Shown: positions 15,274-24,412 of the stretch, piece after piece
How the letters are laid out: each line of letters opens with the position of its first letter
Position numbering within the stretch: the first letter of the stretch is position 1
DNA from: JAVWJP01 sp036638975
GTDB taxonomy: Bacteria; Bacillota; Clostridia; Oscillospirales; Ruminococcaceae
Assembly (NCBI GenBank): GCA_036638975.1
Contig: JAVWJP010000020.1
Coordinates: 1-37,036, forward strand
Direction of reading: 5' to 3'
DNA: 37,036 nt
The notes under the pieces: model-generated
Seen by the model: the letters and a program-made list of their open reading frames with translations, nothing else
The model's database searches: none
What the model was told of the DNA's origin: nothing
Made by a program: the position numbers and the translations under genes

Positions 15274-16676
15274 TGTTTTGCACCTCCGTAAAGCCATGTA
15301 TTGCGGAAAGCCTTAAACTGCGAAACCGAGCGAAGCATAAGCCTTGACAGCAGCACTCCGCAGAAGAAGTTCATAATTATACCCACAAGCAGCGTGTAGC
15401 CGAAGGAGTATATAGAACCGGCAGTAGAAGGACCAAAGAAGCCAAACACAGGGCTTAAAAGCTTTGCAAACACTGTGCCCGGTGCACCAAAGGCACCCAT
15501 TAGCACAACAGCCACAAATATAACGGTTATATTGCCGTCAAAAATTGCGCTCCAGCCTTTTTCAAAGCCGTTTGCAATAGCGCCGTCAAGCGAACGCCCC
15601 GCTGCAAGCTCCTCTTTAATGCGCTCGTTTGTTATAACGTTTGCATCAACGCCCATGCCTATACTTAATATGATACCCGCTATACCCGGCAGAGTAAGCG
15701 TAAAGCTTGGTATGGTTGGGAAAAAGCCGGTTGTTGAAGCGACTATACCGGTTACCTGTGCCACAAGCGCTATACACGCCACAAAGCCCGGTAAGCGATA
15801 GAAAACTATCATAAGCAGACACACAACTATAAACGCAATGATTCCCGCAAAGACCATGGCATCTTTTGCGCCCATGCCCAGTGTAGGAGAAAGCGTGTTA
15901 AAGTTTTCGGTTTTAAGCTTGAACGGCAAAGCACCGGCATTTATTTTATCTGCCAAGGCTTTTGCATCTTCGGTAGTAAAGCTGCCCTCAATGATAGCTT
16001 CTCCGCCGGTTATTTGTGCGTTTACCGTAGGATATGATATTACAGTATCGTCCATCCATATTGAAATTACATTGTTTGGATACTCCTGCGACATTAGCTT
16101 TCCTGTAGCATTTGAAAATTTCTCTATGCCGCTGCTGTTAAGCTCCAGCGACACAACAGGCTTATTATTGTCGTGTTGGACAGACACATATGCAGACTTT
16201 ATGTCGTTGCCCTGTAGTATTATATTATCCTTTGTAACACCCGTGGGCTTACCCTCTGCGTCTACATTGATGCCCTCGCGGAATGTGAGCATTGCGGTTG
16301 CGCCAAGCTCTGCTATAGCCGCCTCAGGGTCAAAGTTTGTTTCGTCCTGCTTCCACGGAAAGCGAACTATGATTCTGTCCTTGTTAAAGTCTGTATATAC
16401 TTCAGAATCCGTAATGTTAAGCGACAGCAGCCTAAGCTTGATTACCGATTCCGCCGAGGACATTTGCTCATTTGTGGCGTCAAAATCGTCAGGCGGGCTA
16501 AACGTAACGTCTACGCCACCCCTAATATCAATGCCCCATCGAATATCGCCCGCACCCTTGATATAAGTAGTTGTTTTATCACCAAAGGTTGAACTTATGC
16601 CATAAAATGTAGCATAAGTAAGGAGGGCAATAAACAATACTACTATGAAAAACACCGGTTTGCCAATTTTTTTCAT
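15270..16676 (-). CDS. secD: Protein translocase subunit SecD
   Basis: This 468-residue membrane protein carries the SecD motifs DIRGGVDVTF near the N-terminus and GIILSIGMGVDANVITNERIKEEL in the transmembrane region (family D5 motif). It has one N-terminal membrane segment, a large outer domain (about residues 40-270) and five C-terminal segments. It acts with SecF in protein export. The start is taken at 16676, where GGAGG lies eight bases upstream; the frame extends 14 codons further without a ribosome binding site. A near-consensus promoter precedes it at 16726-16754. Confidence 0.95.
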   Translation of the reverse strand: MKKIGKPVFFIVVLFIALLTYATFYGISSTFGDKTTTYIKGAGDIRWGIDIRGGVDVTFSPPDDFDATNEQMSSAESVIKLRLLSLNITDSEVYTDFNKDRIIVRFPWKQDETNFDPEAAIAELGATAMLTFREGINVDAEGKPTGVTKDNIILQGNDIKSAYVSVQHDNNKPVVSLELNSSGIEKFSNATGKLMSQEYPNNVISIWMDDTVISYPTVNAQITGGEAIIEGSFTTEDAKALADKINAGALPFKLKTENFNTLSPTLGMGAKDAMVFAGIIAFIVVCLLMIVFYRLPGFVACIALVAQVTGIVASTTGFFPTIPSFTLTLPGIAGIILSIGMGVDANVITNERIKEELAAGRSLDGAIANGFEKGWSAIFDGNITVIFVAVVLMGAFGAPGTVFAKLLSPVFGFFGPSTAGSIYSFGYTLLVGIIMNFFCGVLLSRLMLRSVSQFKAFRNTWLYGGAKQ

Positions 16677-16725
16677 GTGTAAACCTCCACTATTTTTATA
16701 CTTCCCCATTGACATCATAACCTCT

Positions 16726-16754
16726 ATTATATTTTAAACAGCGCAAAATGTCAA
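16726..16754 (-). promoter_or_regulatory. Consensus promoter of secD-secF
   Basis: On the minus strand a perfect TTGACA (16754-16749) and a perfect TATAAT (16731-16726) are separated by 17 bases. This is the best promoter in the window. Confidence 0.85.
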
Positions 16755-16791
16755 TGAAAATATACAGCTTTATGACATATGTATTAACAGA

Positions 16792-16820
16792 TTGTATTGT
16801 GTCAAAAAGACTGTTATAAT
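16792..16820 (+). promoter_or_regulatory. Promoter of the HAD-plsC pair
   Basis: TTGTAT (16792-16797) and TATAAT (16815-16820) are spaced by 17 bases, 50 bases before the ATG at 16871. It is divergent from the secD promoter. Confidence 0.75.
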
Positions 16821-16870
16821 AGTAATATATTTGGTTAATATTATTAGTTTTTATGTAGGAGTTGCATTTT

Positions 16871-17524
16871 ATGAAGGACACACAGCTTATACTGTTCGAT
16901 TTTGACGGAACGGTTTTTGACACAGGTGAGGGAATTACTAAGGGTGTTGCCTATGCCCTTACCCATTTTGGAATTGAAATAACAGACCTTAGCACGCTAA
17001 ACCCGTTTATAGGGCCTACCTTACGCGAATCGTTTAAAGCTCACTTTAATTTGAGTGATGATGACATTACAAAGGCTATAGGCTTTTACCGCGAATATTA
17101 CCAAAAAAGCGGGCTGCTGCAATGCCACCCATATAATGGAATTGAAGCTATGCTGCGTCATCTTAAAGCAGCAGGTAAAACTATACTTCTTGCCACCAGC
17201 AAGCCTGAATATTTTGCGGAGAAAATTCTTATAGAAAACAAAATGCTTGACTGCTTTGACGACATAACAGGTGCTACAATGGACGAGAAGCGCACCGACA
17301 AGGCCGAAGTCATAGCGTATGCACTAAAAAAACATTCTGACATTCCGCGCAAAAATATGCTTATGGTGGGCGACACAAAATATGATGTGGCAGGTGCAAA
17401 AGCAGAGGGCGTTGCCTGTGTAGGCGTACTTTACGGCTATGGCAAAGGACGCCCTGAGCTTGAAGAAGCAGGTGCAGAATATATTGTGGCTGATGTTTCT
17501 GAGCTGGAGGCGCTGCTGCTGTGA
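16871..17524 (+). CDS. HAD-family phosphatase, phosphoglycolate phosphatase-like
   Basis: This 217-residue protein has the HAD motifs in order: LFDFDGTVFD (nucleophile Asp10, Asp12), LLATSKPE (motif II), the conserved lysine in DEKRTDKAEV and MVGDTKYDVAGA (motif IV). A helical cap domain lies between motifs I and II. This is the Gph/PpaX subgroup, which dephosphorylates small phosphates; the true substrate cannot be read from sequence. The ATG at 16871 is chosen because AGGAG ends nine bases before it, while an in-frame TTG at 16862 touches that site. Its stop overlaps the GTG start of plsC, so the two are coupled. Confidence 0.9.
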   Translation: MKDTQLILFDFDGTVFDTGEGITKGVAYALTHFGIEITDLSTLNPFIGPTLRESFKAHFNLSDDDITKAIGFYREYYQKSGLLQCHPYNGIEAMLRHLKAAGKTILLATSKPEYFAEKILIENKMLDCFDDITGATMDEKRTDKAEVIAYALKKHSDIPRKNMLMVGDTKYDVAGAKAEGVACVGVLYGYGKGRPELEEAGAEYIVADVSELEALLL

Positions 17525-18270
17525 GAACACTTATTTGGTTTATATATTTTTGGGCGTATCTTCTGTTTCTAGTACCAAGTATGAAAAAAGCCGAGCGTCT
17601 GCAAGGCGAAGGCAAAGCTGACGAATGTGACACGCTTACGCAAAAAAACACACGAGCATGGGCAAATGCTCTTTTGCACCTTGCGGGGGTAAGGGTTGAG
17701 GTTTTTGGGCTTGAAAATATACCGACAGAGCCTTGTGTCTATGTGTGCAATCATCAAGGCAATTTTGATATTCCGATACTTCTGACGGCGCTGCCACGCG
17801 CAAACGGAATTTTAGCAAAAAAAGAGCTGCAAAAGCTACCATTTATACGCAACTGGATGCAGCTTTTAAATTGTGTATTCATCGACAGAAAAAACCCGCG
17901 GCAAGCTATAGCGGCACTTAACACCGCCGTGCTTCACATTAAAAAAGGACATTCTATCATTGTTTTCCCCGAGGGCACGCGTAGCCGCTGTGCCGCAGCC
18001 GCAGAATTTAAAGCCGGTGCTTTTAAAATTGCCACAAAGACAAAGGTCAAAATTGTTCCGCTTAGAATAGACGGCTCTTACAGGGTAATGGAGCAAAACG
18101 GCGGCTTTATACACCCCGCCGAGGTTAAGCTTACCATACTGCCTTATGTAGAAACTCAGGGGCTTACGTCAGAAGAAGCGAAAGAGCTTCCAGGTCGTCT
18201 AAGAGAAATTATTACAGGCGAAAAAACAGCACCAAAAGAACAGACCGTCGTTGTCACAGCGCCGGTATAG
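17521..18270 (+). CDS. plsC: 1-acylglycerol-3-phosphate acyltransferase
   Basis: This 249-residue protein has the acyltransferase motifs NHQGNFD (catalytic His78 and Asp83) and FPEGTRSR (149-156), plus an N-terminal membrane segment (LIWFIYFWAYLLFL). It adds the second acyl chain to lysophosphatidic acid in membrane phospholipid synthesis. The start is GTG at 17521, overlapping the stop of the HAD gene as GTGA, with GGAGG upstream inside that gene. The pairing with a small-molecule phosphatase is common in clostridia and may be only an operon of convenience. Confidence 0.93.
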   Translation: MRTLIWFIYFWAYLLFLVPSMKKAERLQGEGKADECDTLTQKNTRAWANALLHLAGVRVEVFGLENIPTEPCVYVCNHQGNFDIPILLTALPRANGILAKKELQKLPFIRNWMQLLNCVFIDRKNPRQAIAALNTAVLHIKKGHSIIVFPEGTRSRCAAAAEFKAGAFKIATKTKVKIVPLRIDGSYRVMEQNGGFIHPAEVKLTILPYVETQGLTSEEAKELPGRLREIITGEKTAPKEQTVVVTAPV

Positions 18271-18283
18271 TTTAAAAAAATAC

Positions 18284-18322
18284 AAAAAAAGCAACGAGCC
18301 TTATATACTCGTTGCTTTTTTC
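18284..18322. terminator. Bidirectional terminator between plsC and hydA
   Basis: The arms around GCAACGAG (18291-18298) and CTCGTTGC (18308-18315) are extended by A and T runs on either side, giving a stem of about 15 bp usable in both directions. Confidence 0.9.
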
Positions 18323-19708
18323 TTATTTTATGTTGAAGTAATCTGCTTGGTGACGGCTTACATATTTGCCGCAAAGCTCTTTTGTTATTTTACCGTCCTG
18401 CACCACAGGCTCTCCGTTTAAAAACACAAGCTTCGCGCGCCCTTGTATGTCCATGCCCTCATATGGCGTATAATCTACATTTTGCTGCATATCTGCGGCA
18501 GTTATTTTGCCCCTATAGCTTGTGTCCCACACAACGATATCAGCATCACTGCCAACCGCTATTGTACCCTTTTGCGGGTACATTCCAAAAAGGCGCGCTG
18601 CATTTTCGCTTAGCAGCGATGCCATTTGCTGAGGACTTATGCGCCCTGCCGCAACACCTGCTGTATACATAACAGCGGGACGATGTTCTGTACCCGGCAT
18701 TCCGTTTGGTATCTTGCTGAAATCGTCCTTACCCTGCTGCTTTTGATCCTTAAAGTTAAAGCTGCAATGGTCTGTCGATATACTTTGTATCTCGCCGTTT
18801 TTTATGGCACCCCACAAAGCTTCTTCGTCCGTTTTTTTGCGTATCGGTGGCGAGCAAACATACTTTGCGCTCTCAAAGCCGTCCAAATTGTAACAGCTTT
18901 CGTCCATAGTGAGGTATTGCGGACAGGTTTCTACGTAAACGCTCTGCCCCGCAGCCCTTGCCTTTCGCACCTCAGAAAGCCCTAGCGCCGTGCTTAAATG
19001 CACAATATGCGTGGGGACTCCCGCCGCCTTTGCAATGTACAGGTAACGAGAAACAGCCTCTGCCTCAACGTAATCGGGGCGCGACTTTGGATGTGCGGCA
19101 GGGGTGGTTTCCCCCGCCGCCAGCATTTCTGCCGTAAGTTCTTTTACAAGGTCGCCGTTTTCACAATGCACACCAATTATCCCATGCACTGCCCCAACTC
19201 TCTTTAATATTTCGTAAAGCTCTCCATCTGTTACACGTAAATTGTCATAAGCTAAATAAAGCTTAAAAGAGCTTATACCAGCCTTTACCATGTCATCAAT
19301 CTCTTTTGACGTGTGCTCGTTCCAATCGCTTATTGCCATATGAAACGCATAGTTGCACGATGAATTTCCGTCCGCTTTTTTGTGCCAGCTTTGCAGCGCC
19401 TGCGCAAGGGTTTCGCCTTTTTCCTGCGTAGCAAAATCGACTACCGTTGTAGTACCGCCGACAAGCGCAGCACGCGTTCCGCTTGCAAAATTATCGGCAG
19501 TTGTGGCAGTAGCGGTGCTCATGTCAAAATGTGTATGAGCATCTATAAAGCCCGCAAAGACAAGGCAGCCGCTCGCATCAAAAACCTCTGCTCCGTTTTC
19601 TGCAAGACCCGCGCCCATTTCGGCTATTTTGCCGTTCTCTATCCGTATATCGACAGAAAATATGTCGGTAGGCGTTACGACAGTACCATTTTTAATTATT
19701 CTTGTCAT
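18323..19708 (-). CDS. hydA: Dihydropyrimidinase/hydantoinase family amidohydrolase
   Basis: This 461-residue protein is a cyclic amidohydrolase. It has DAHTHFDM (His58, His60), the carbamylated lysine Lys149 in SSFKLYLAYD, HCENG and GIQSISTDHC-type metal residues, all typical of D-hydantoinase and dihydropyrimidinase (E. coli HyuA/YgeZ in the equivalent cluster). The family opens hydantoin or dihydropyrimidine rings, and in urate degradation it is proposed to open a ring intermediate to a ureido acid. The start follows GGAGGGC. It is the last gene of ssnA-ygfK-hydA, 15 bases after ygfK. The exact substrate is inferred from context. Confidence 0.92.
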   Translation of the reverse strand: MTRIIKNGTVVTPTDIFSVDIRIENGKIAEMGAGLAENGAEVFDASGCLVFAGFIDAHTHFDMSTATATTADNFASGTRAALVGGTTTVVDFATQEKGETLAQALQSWHKKADGNSSCNYAFHMAISDWNEHTSKEIDDMVKAGISSFKLYLAYDNLRVTDGELYEILKRVGAVHGIIGVHCENGDLVKELTAEMLAAGETTPAAHPKSRPDYVEAEAVSRYLYIAKAAGVPTHIVHLSTALGLSEVRKARAAGQSVYVETCPQYLTMDESCYNLDGFESAKYVCSPPIRKKTDEEALWGAIKNGEIQSISTDHCSFNFKDQKQQGKDDFSKIPNGMPGTEHRPAVMYTAGVAAGRISPQQMASLLSENAARLFGMYPQKGTIAVGSDADIVVWDTSYRGKITAADMQQNVDYTPYEGMDIQGRAKLVFLNGEPVVQDGKITKELCGKYVSRHQADYFNIK

Positions 19709-19723
19709 AATGTGCCCTCCGTT

Positions 19724-22717
19724 TTAAAAAAGATAATTGTATTCTACATAAACGGTAGCTATCAGCTTGCATATATTTGACGGTAAGCCGCACTTTGGCT
19801 CAGAAACGACATAATCGGCAATTTGTCCGTCAAGACGCACCTTAAACAAGCTTTTTTCTCCGTCAACACACATAAAGCCCTCGTTAGTGCTGTCTGCAAA
19901 ATCTTTTTCGTTTGCAAACAATGTAAATTTCTCTTTATAAGGCGAGCTGTCATATGGACAGAAAATGGTGCAGTTTCCGCATTCGTTGCACATAGCATCT
20001 ACGTGAATAATCTGCGGCATATCGCTTGTGCCTACATCTATGGCTAGGTTTGCACGGTTTGGACAAACGTCCACACAGCACTCGCATACCGTAGCACACT
20101 CAAGGCAGCGGTCGCACTGCTTGTGTTGGTTTGGCTCTGCTTCGAGCAAGCCTTTTTTCATCATTGCCGAGGCAGGTGTTGGGCTAATGTTTAGTTCTGA
20201 ATAGCAACCTGTTTCAAGCTTTGCAACAGCCTGTGCAAACTGTGTGGCATCGGCTATAGCCTCTACCACTGTAGCCGCTCCGCGCCTTGCGTCGCCCGCA
20301 ACAAACACGCCTTTAACACTTGTTTCCATAGTTTTTTCGTTTACGGTTACGCGCCCGCGCTCATCTACAGCTATTCCGTTTTGTGTAAACAGCTCGGTAT
20401 CAACTTTTTCTCCGACTGCCGCTATAACTGTGTCCGCAGCTACATCTTCTATTTCTTCCGTCTGCACCGGGCTGCGTCTGCCGCTTGCATCGGGTGCGCC
20501 AAGTGTCATTTTGTAACAGCGCAAAACTCCGTCTTTAAGCTCTATAGGCGAAAGCAACTCGCGGAACTCTACTCCGTCGTCTATAGCAAGCTGAAGCTCC
20601 TCTTCATCGGCAGGCATATACCGCTTTGTACGGCGGTAAACGAGAGAAACCTTTTCTACTCCCTTTACACGCTTAGCTGCACGCGCAGCGTCCATGGCTG
20701 TGTTGCCGCCGCCGACTATTACTACGTTTTTGCCAAGCGAAAGCTTGGCTTCGCCCAGTTTGTACTGCTCTAAAAATTCCAGAACATTTATAGCTTTTCC
20801 GCTTTCTAGCTTTAAAGCTCCGTGCTTCCATGCACCCACTGCAAAAAGTATATACTTATAGCCGCGCGCTTTAAGCTGCTCTACCGAGCACTGCTCGCTG
20901 CCCATAATAAACTCGCCGCCCATTGCTCTTACAAGCGCCACATCTTTTTCTATAGCATCTGACGCTATGCGGAACTCCGGTATAACAAGGCTTACTATTC
21001 CGCCAAGCTTCTGCTTTTTTTCAAAAACAGTTACCGGCACGCCGGCCTTGCCTAAGAAATAAGCTGCTGCAAGACCTGCCGGTCCTCCGCCTATAATTGC
21101 TGTTTTTGAACCCTTATGGTTAATTGGTTTAAGCTCTGCCATAAGCTGAGAATAGCCTTTATTTGCAGCCTCCAGCTTAGCCGCACGGATTTTTACCGAT
21201 TCATCGTAAAAACTGCGCGTGCATTTATCTGCACAATGATGCGGGCATATTGTACCTGTTATAAACGGAAGCGGGTTTTTATCGGTGATAACACGCAGTG
21301 CTTCAAGGCTTTTACCCTCGCCCGCAAGGCGTATATATGCCGGAATATCCTGTCCTATAGGGCAGCCGTCCTGACACGGTGCGGTAAAGCAATCTGTCAG
21401 TGGAACTTTTTTGCTCATTTTACGGCTTGGCAAAGGCTTTATTGCTTTTATATTGTGCCTGTCGGTTAAGGCGCTGTGTGCCAATGCCTCAACAGAAGCT
21501 TCGTTTACGCCGTCAAACTGTTTGTACTCGTGTGCGGCAAGTGCCTCTGCCATTTGTGATAGGCGCTGATAACCGCCCGGTTTTAAAAGAGTTGTTGCAA
21601 GGGTAATGGGCCATATACCGCAGGCGAATATATTTTCTATGTTAAATATATCGGCACCGCCGGAATATGAAATGCGCAGCTTGCCCTTAAAGGCTTTTGT
21701 AAGCCTGTTTGCGACCTCTAAGGTAAGCGGGTAAAGCGACCTGCCGGACATATACATCTCTTCGCCCGGAAGCTCGCCTCTGCCAATGCCTACAGGGAAG
21801 GTATTGGTAAGCTTAACGCCGAAGGTAAGCCCGCGCTCTGCACTTAAAGCAAGAAGACGTTCTATCATCGGCACCGCATCTTCAAAATGTAAGTCATCAT
21901 TAAAATGGTGGTCATCAAACACCAAGTAATCGTAACCCATATCGTCCATTGTTTTACGGGCAAACTCGTAACCCAAAAGTGTGGGGTTGCATTTTATGTA
22001 TGTGTTTAGCCCTTTTTCGGTTATAAGGTAAGTGGCTATGCGCTCTATCTCCTGCGGTGGACAGCCGTGCAGGGTAGAAAGCGTTATTGATGTGCACACC
22101 TTTGGAGAAATAGCACCGACAAAAGCTGCGTCCACTTTTTTAAAGCGCGATAAATTCGCCAGTGCCCACGCATTGCATTCCTGCCATATCTTACTTTGAG
22201 AGGCATCTTTAAGCCCCTCTATAAAGGTGTCTATTTTTTTGCTTTTAATGCCCTCTAAGTCGTAGCCCACGCTCATGTTAAACATAAAGCCGTCAGCATC
22301 ACCAAGCGAAAGCTCTTTTGCAAGTAGCTTAAGCGCAAACCATGCTTTTACATATTCGTCATATGCCTCAGGTACACGCAGCTCGGTAGACCATTCTACG
22401 TTATAGCACTCGTCCTCGGCATTAATGCAGGGCTTTGCAACCGGCAAATCTTCGCCGTCTAAGGTTTGCACCGTTTTAAGCTCAAAAAAACGGCTGCCTG
22501 CAAAATAAGCTGCAATTATATTTTGTGAAAGCTGTGTGTGCGGTCCGGCAGCAGGCCCAAACGGGGTTTCCATCTGCTCACCAAAAAGCTTTAAGGTTTT
22601 TCCTTTTTCTGCCGTGTAGCAGCGATGTACTCCAAAAATTTCTCCGCTTGCCCCATGCTCGGCTAAAATATGGTTCATAAGCTTATCAAAGGGAATCGGC
22701 GTCATACGGTCACTCAT
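19724..22717 (-). CDS. ygfK: YgfK-type flavin and Fe-S oxidoreductase
   Basis: This 997-residue protein matches the family annotated as putative selenate reductase subunit YgfK. Residues 1-440 resemble the dihydroorotate/dihydropyrimidine dehydrogenase barrel. Cysteine motifs follow (APCQDGCPIG and CPHHCADKC). Then come an FAD site IIGGGPAGLAAAYF and an NAD(P) site VVIVGGGNTAMDAARA, as in glutamate synthase small subunits, and finally two [4Fe-4S] motifs (CDRCLECATVC and CNECGNCTIFC). The selenate name is historical. In gut urate degraders it is needed for anaerobic urate use, probably as a reductase that moves electrons between NAD(P)H and a purine. It lies between ssnA and hydA. The start follows AGGAGG. 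Confidence 0.93.
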   Translation of the reverse strand: MSDRMTPIPFDKLMNHILAEHGASGEIFGVHRCYTAEKGKTLKLFGEQMETPFGPAAGPHTQLSQNIIAAYFAGSRFFELKTVQTLDGEDLPVAKPCINAEDECYNVEWSTELRVPEAYDEYVKAWFALKLLAKELSLGDADGFMFNMSVGYDLEGIKSKKIDTFIEGLKDASQSKIWQECNAWALANLSRFKKVDAAFVGAISPKVCTSITLSTLHGCPPQEIERIATYLITEKGLNTYIKCNPTLLGYEFARKTMDDMGYDYLVFDDHHFNDDLHFEDAVPMIERLLALSAERGLTFGVKLTNTFPVGIGRGELPGEEMYMSGRSLYPLTLEVANRLTKAFKGKLRISYSGGADIFNIENIFACGIWPITLATTLLKPGGYQRLSQMAEALAAHEYKQFDGVNEASVEALAHSALTDRHNIKAIKPLPSRKMSKKVPLTDCFTAPCQDGCPIGQDIPAYIRLAGEGKSLEALRVITDKNPLPFITGTICPHHCADKCTRSFYDESVKIRAAKLEAANKGYSQLMAELKPINHKGSKTAIIGGGPAGLAAAYFLGKAGVPVTVFEKKQKLGGIVSLVIPEFRIASDAIEKDVALVRAMGGEFIMGSEQCSVEQLKARGYKYILFAVGAWKHGALKLESGKAINVLEFLEQYKLGEAKLSLGKNVVIVGGGNTAMDAARAAKRVKGVEKVSLVYRRTKRYMPADEEELQLAIDDGVEFRELLSPIELKDGVLRCYKMTLGAPDASGRRSPVQTEEIEDVAADTVIAAVGEKVDTELFTQNGIAVDERGRVTVNEKTMETSVKGVFVAGDARRGAATVVEAIADATQFAQAVAKLETGCYSELNISPTPASAMMKKGLLEAEPNQHKQCDRCLECATVCECCVDVCPNRANLAIDVGTSDMPQIIHVDAMCNECGNCTIFCPYDSSPYKEKFTLFANEKDFADSTNEGFMCVDGEKSLFKVRLDGQIADYVVSEPKCGLPSNICKLIATVYVEYNYLF

Positions 22718-22738
22718 AAATATCCTCCTCGTTTTTTG

Positions 22739-24076
22739 TCATCGTCCGGCGTTAATACGGTCTGCAAGCCCTGCTGCCTGTTCGCGGCAATGTGCCATAA
22801 CGGACGGTTCGTCTATCTCGGTAAGGGCTCTGTCACGCATAAGAACCTTGCCCGCGCAAATTGTTGTAATAACGCTGCGCCCGTTCATGCCAAACAGCGT
22901 ATGTCCGTTAATATTTCCGGCATTCATCGGTGTAAGCGGGTCGTAATCTGTTATAATAATATCTGCCGCCGCACCCGCTTTTAAAACACCAAGCTGTTTT
23001 TTAAAGTAACGGTTGGCAATAATGGCGTTGTTGTTAAAGAGCATTACAGGAATTTCTCCCCACGAAGCGTTTGGATTGCAGGTGTTGTGCTTATGTAAAA
23101 TATTTGCAACCTTGTAGGATTCAAGCATATCATTTGTGTAGCCGTCGGTGCCAAGTCCCATTAAAATACCCTTTGCAAACATTGTTAAAACAGCAGGACA
23201 GCCTACTGCATTGCCCATGTTTGATTCAGGATTATGGACAACCATTGTGTCGGTCTGCTTTAAAATATCCATTTCGGCGGGAGTAATATGGATACAATGT
23301 CCGGCTATTGTACGTCTGCCCAAAATATCGTTGTCATAGAGCCTGTTTACAATGCGCTTGCCATATTTTGCCAATGAATCGTAAACATCGTCTATACCCT
23401 CTGCAACGTGTATATGAAAACCGACGTCCTTTGGTGTGTGCTCGCGGCAGAGGCGCAGAGTTTTGTCCGAAAGGGTAAACGCCGCGTGCATTCCCATCAT
23501 GCCGTATTGCATATCGCTTTTATCTTTTGCGGCGGCATTTATAAATGCTTCGTTCTCTAAAACCGCAGCCTTTGTTTTTTCTTCTCCATCTCTGTCCGAA
23601 ACCTCGTAGCAAAGGCAAGTGCGAACACCGTACTCTTTTGCAACTTCAGATATCCTCTGCAAGCTGCCCTCGGTAGAGCCGTAGCTGGCATGGTGGTCAA
23701 AAACAGTGGTAACACCGTTTTTAATGCTGTCAATATAGGTTGCTCTGGCGCTGTATTCAGTGTCATCAAGGGTTAAGTTTCTGTCAAGTGTCCACCATAG
23801 CCCCTCTAGAATATCCATAAAATTTTTGGGATTGTTCCCCTTTATGGTAAGCCCGCGCGCAAAAGCGCTGTAAATATGGTTATGCGCGTTGATAAGCCCC
23901 GGCATAATAACGCCGCCGTGCGCGTCTATGAACTCTGCCTTTGGGTACTTTGCCAAAAGCTCTGCGGTAGTGCCAATCTCGGTAATGCTGTCCCCATCTG
24001 TAAGCACCGCGCCGTTTTCTAAAAACGGGTTGGTTTCGTCGCGTGTAACAAGCCTGCCGTTTCCAATAAGCAACAT
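22739..24076 (-). CDS. ssnA: SsnA-type aminohydrolase
   Basis: This 445-residue amidohydrolase has the metal motif NAHNH (His65, His67), MGMHAAFTL, FHIHVAEG, GHCIHI and the terminal aspartate motif GLGTDGYTND. It belongs to the guanine deaminase/chlorohydrolase branch and matches SsnA of the E. coli purine cluster. SsnA is reported as part of anaerobic urate degradation, where a hydrolytic ring step is its likely job. It is the first gene of ssnA-ygfK-hydA. The ATG follows GGGAG at nine bases. The promoter at 24284-24312 leaves an untranslated leader of about 200 bases, which is unusually long. Confidence 0.92.
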   Translation of the reverse strand: MLLIGNGRLVTRDETNPFLENGAVLTDGDSITEIGTTAELLAKYPKAEFIDAHGGVIMPGLINAHNHIYSAFARGLTIKGNNPKNFMDILEGLWWTLDRNLTLDDTEYSARATYIDSIKNGVTTVFDHHASYGSTEGSLQRISEVAKEYGVRTCLCYEVSDRDGEEKTKAAVLENEAFINAAAKDKSDMQYGMMGMHAAFTLSDKTLRLCREHTPKDVGFHIHVAEGIDDVYDSLAKYGKRIVNRLYDNDILGRRTIAGHCIHITPAEMDILKQTDTMVVHNPESNMGNAVGCPAVLTMFAKGILMGLGTDGYTNDMLESYKVANILHKHNTCNPNASWGEIPVMLFNNNAIIANRYFKKQLGVLKAGAAADIIITDYDPLTPMNAGNINGHTLFGMNGRSVITTICAGKVLMRDRALTEIDEPSVMAHCREQAAGLADRINAGR

Positions 24077-24283
24077 TTTTGTTTGCTCCCTTCGTTATAT
24101 GTAATTTACGATTATAATAAAAAAACGCCCCGTGCCAATGCCCAATTAAGAACATTCAGCCCGTGCGCACAGCACTACTTTCCAGCCGATATTAATCTTT
24201 TTAAAGGTGAATGCGCTTAGTATGACTTTTACCCAAAACATACAAATTGCACAGAATATTAGCACACGCTCTTTATACTTTTC

Positions 24284-24312
24284 ATTTTACCACCTAATTT
24301 AGTAAAAATCAA
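24284..24312 (-). promoter_or_regulatory. Promoter of ssnA-ygfK-hydA
   Basis: On the minus strand TTGATT (24312-24307) and TAAAAT (24289-24284) are spaced by 17 bases. A small palindrome CTAATTTAG (24294-24302) lies in the spacer. The -35 box matches that of the dpaL and xdhD promoters exactly. Confidence 0.6.
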
Positions 24313-24338
24313 GCAAGAAATCGTAGGCAAATTTAACA

Positions 24339-24360
24339 AACTAAAAAATATTTTTTAGTT
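24339..24360. promoter_or_regulatory. Perfect 22-bp palindrome, candidate operator
   Basis: The core CTAAAAAATATTTTTTAG is flanked by AA and TT, giving 11 bases per arm with no spacer. It is 26 bases from the -35 box of the ssnA promoter and 24 bases from that of the regulator gene. A closely related palindrome lies at 8817-8833 in front of dpaL. Confidence 0.5.
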
Positions 24361-24384
24361 ATTATTTTTTTTATGATAAAACTA

Positions 24385-24412
24385 TTGCATTATTTTTTCT
24401 TTCTGATATGAT
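24385..24412 (+). promoter_or_regulatory. Promoter of the YheO-like regulator gene
   Basis: TTGCAT (24385-24390) and TATGAT (24407-24412) are separated by 16 bases, about 48 bases before the ATG at 24461. Confidence 0.6.
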
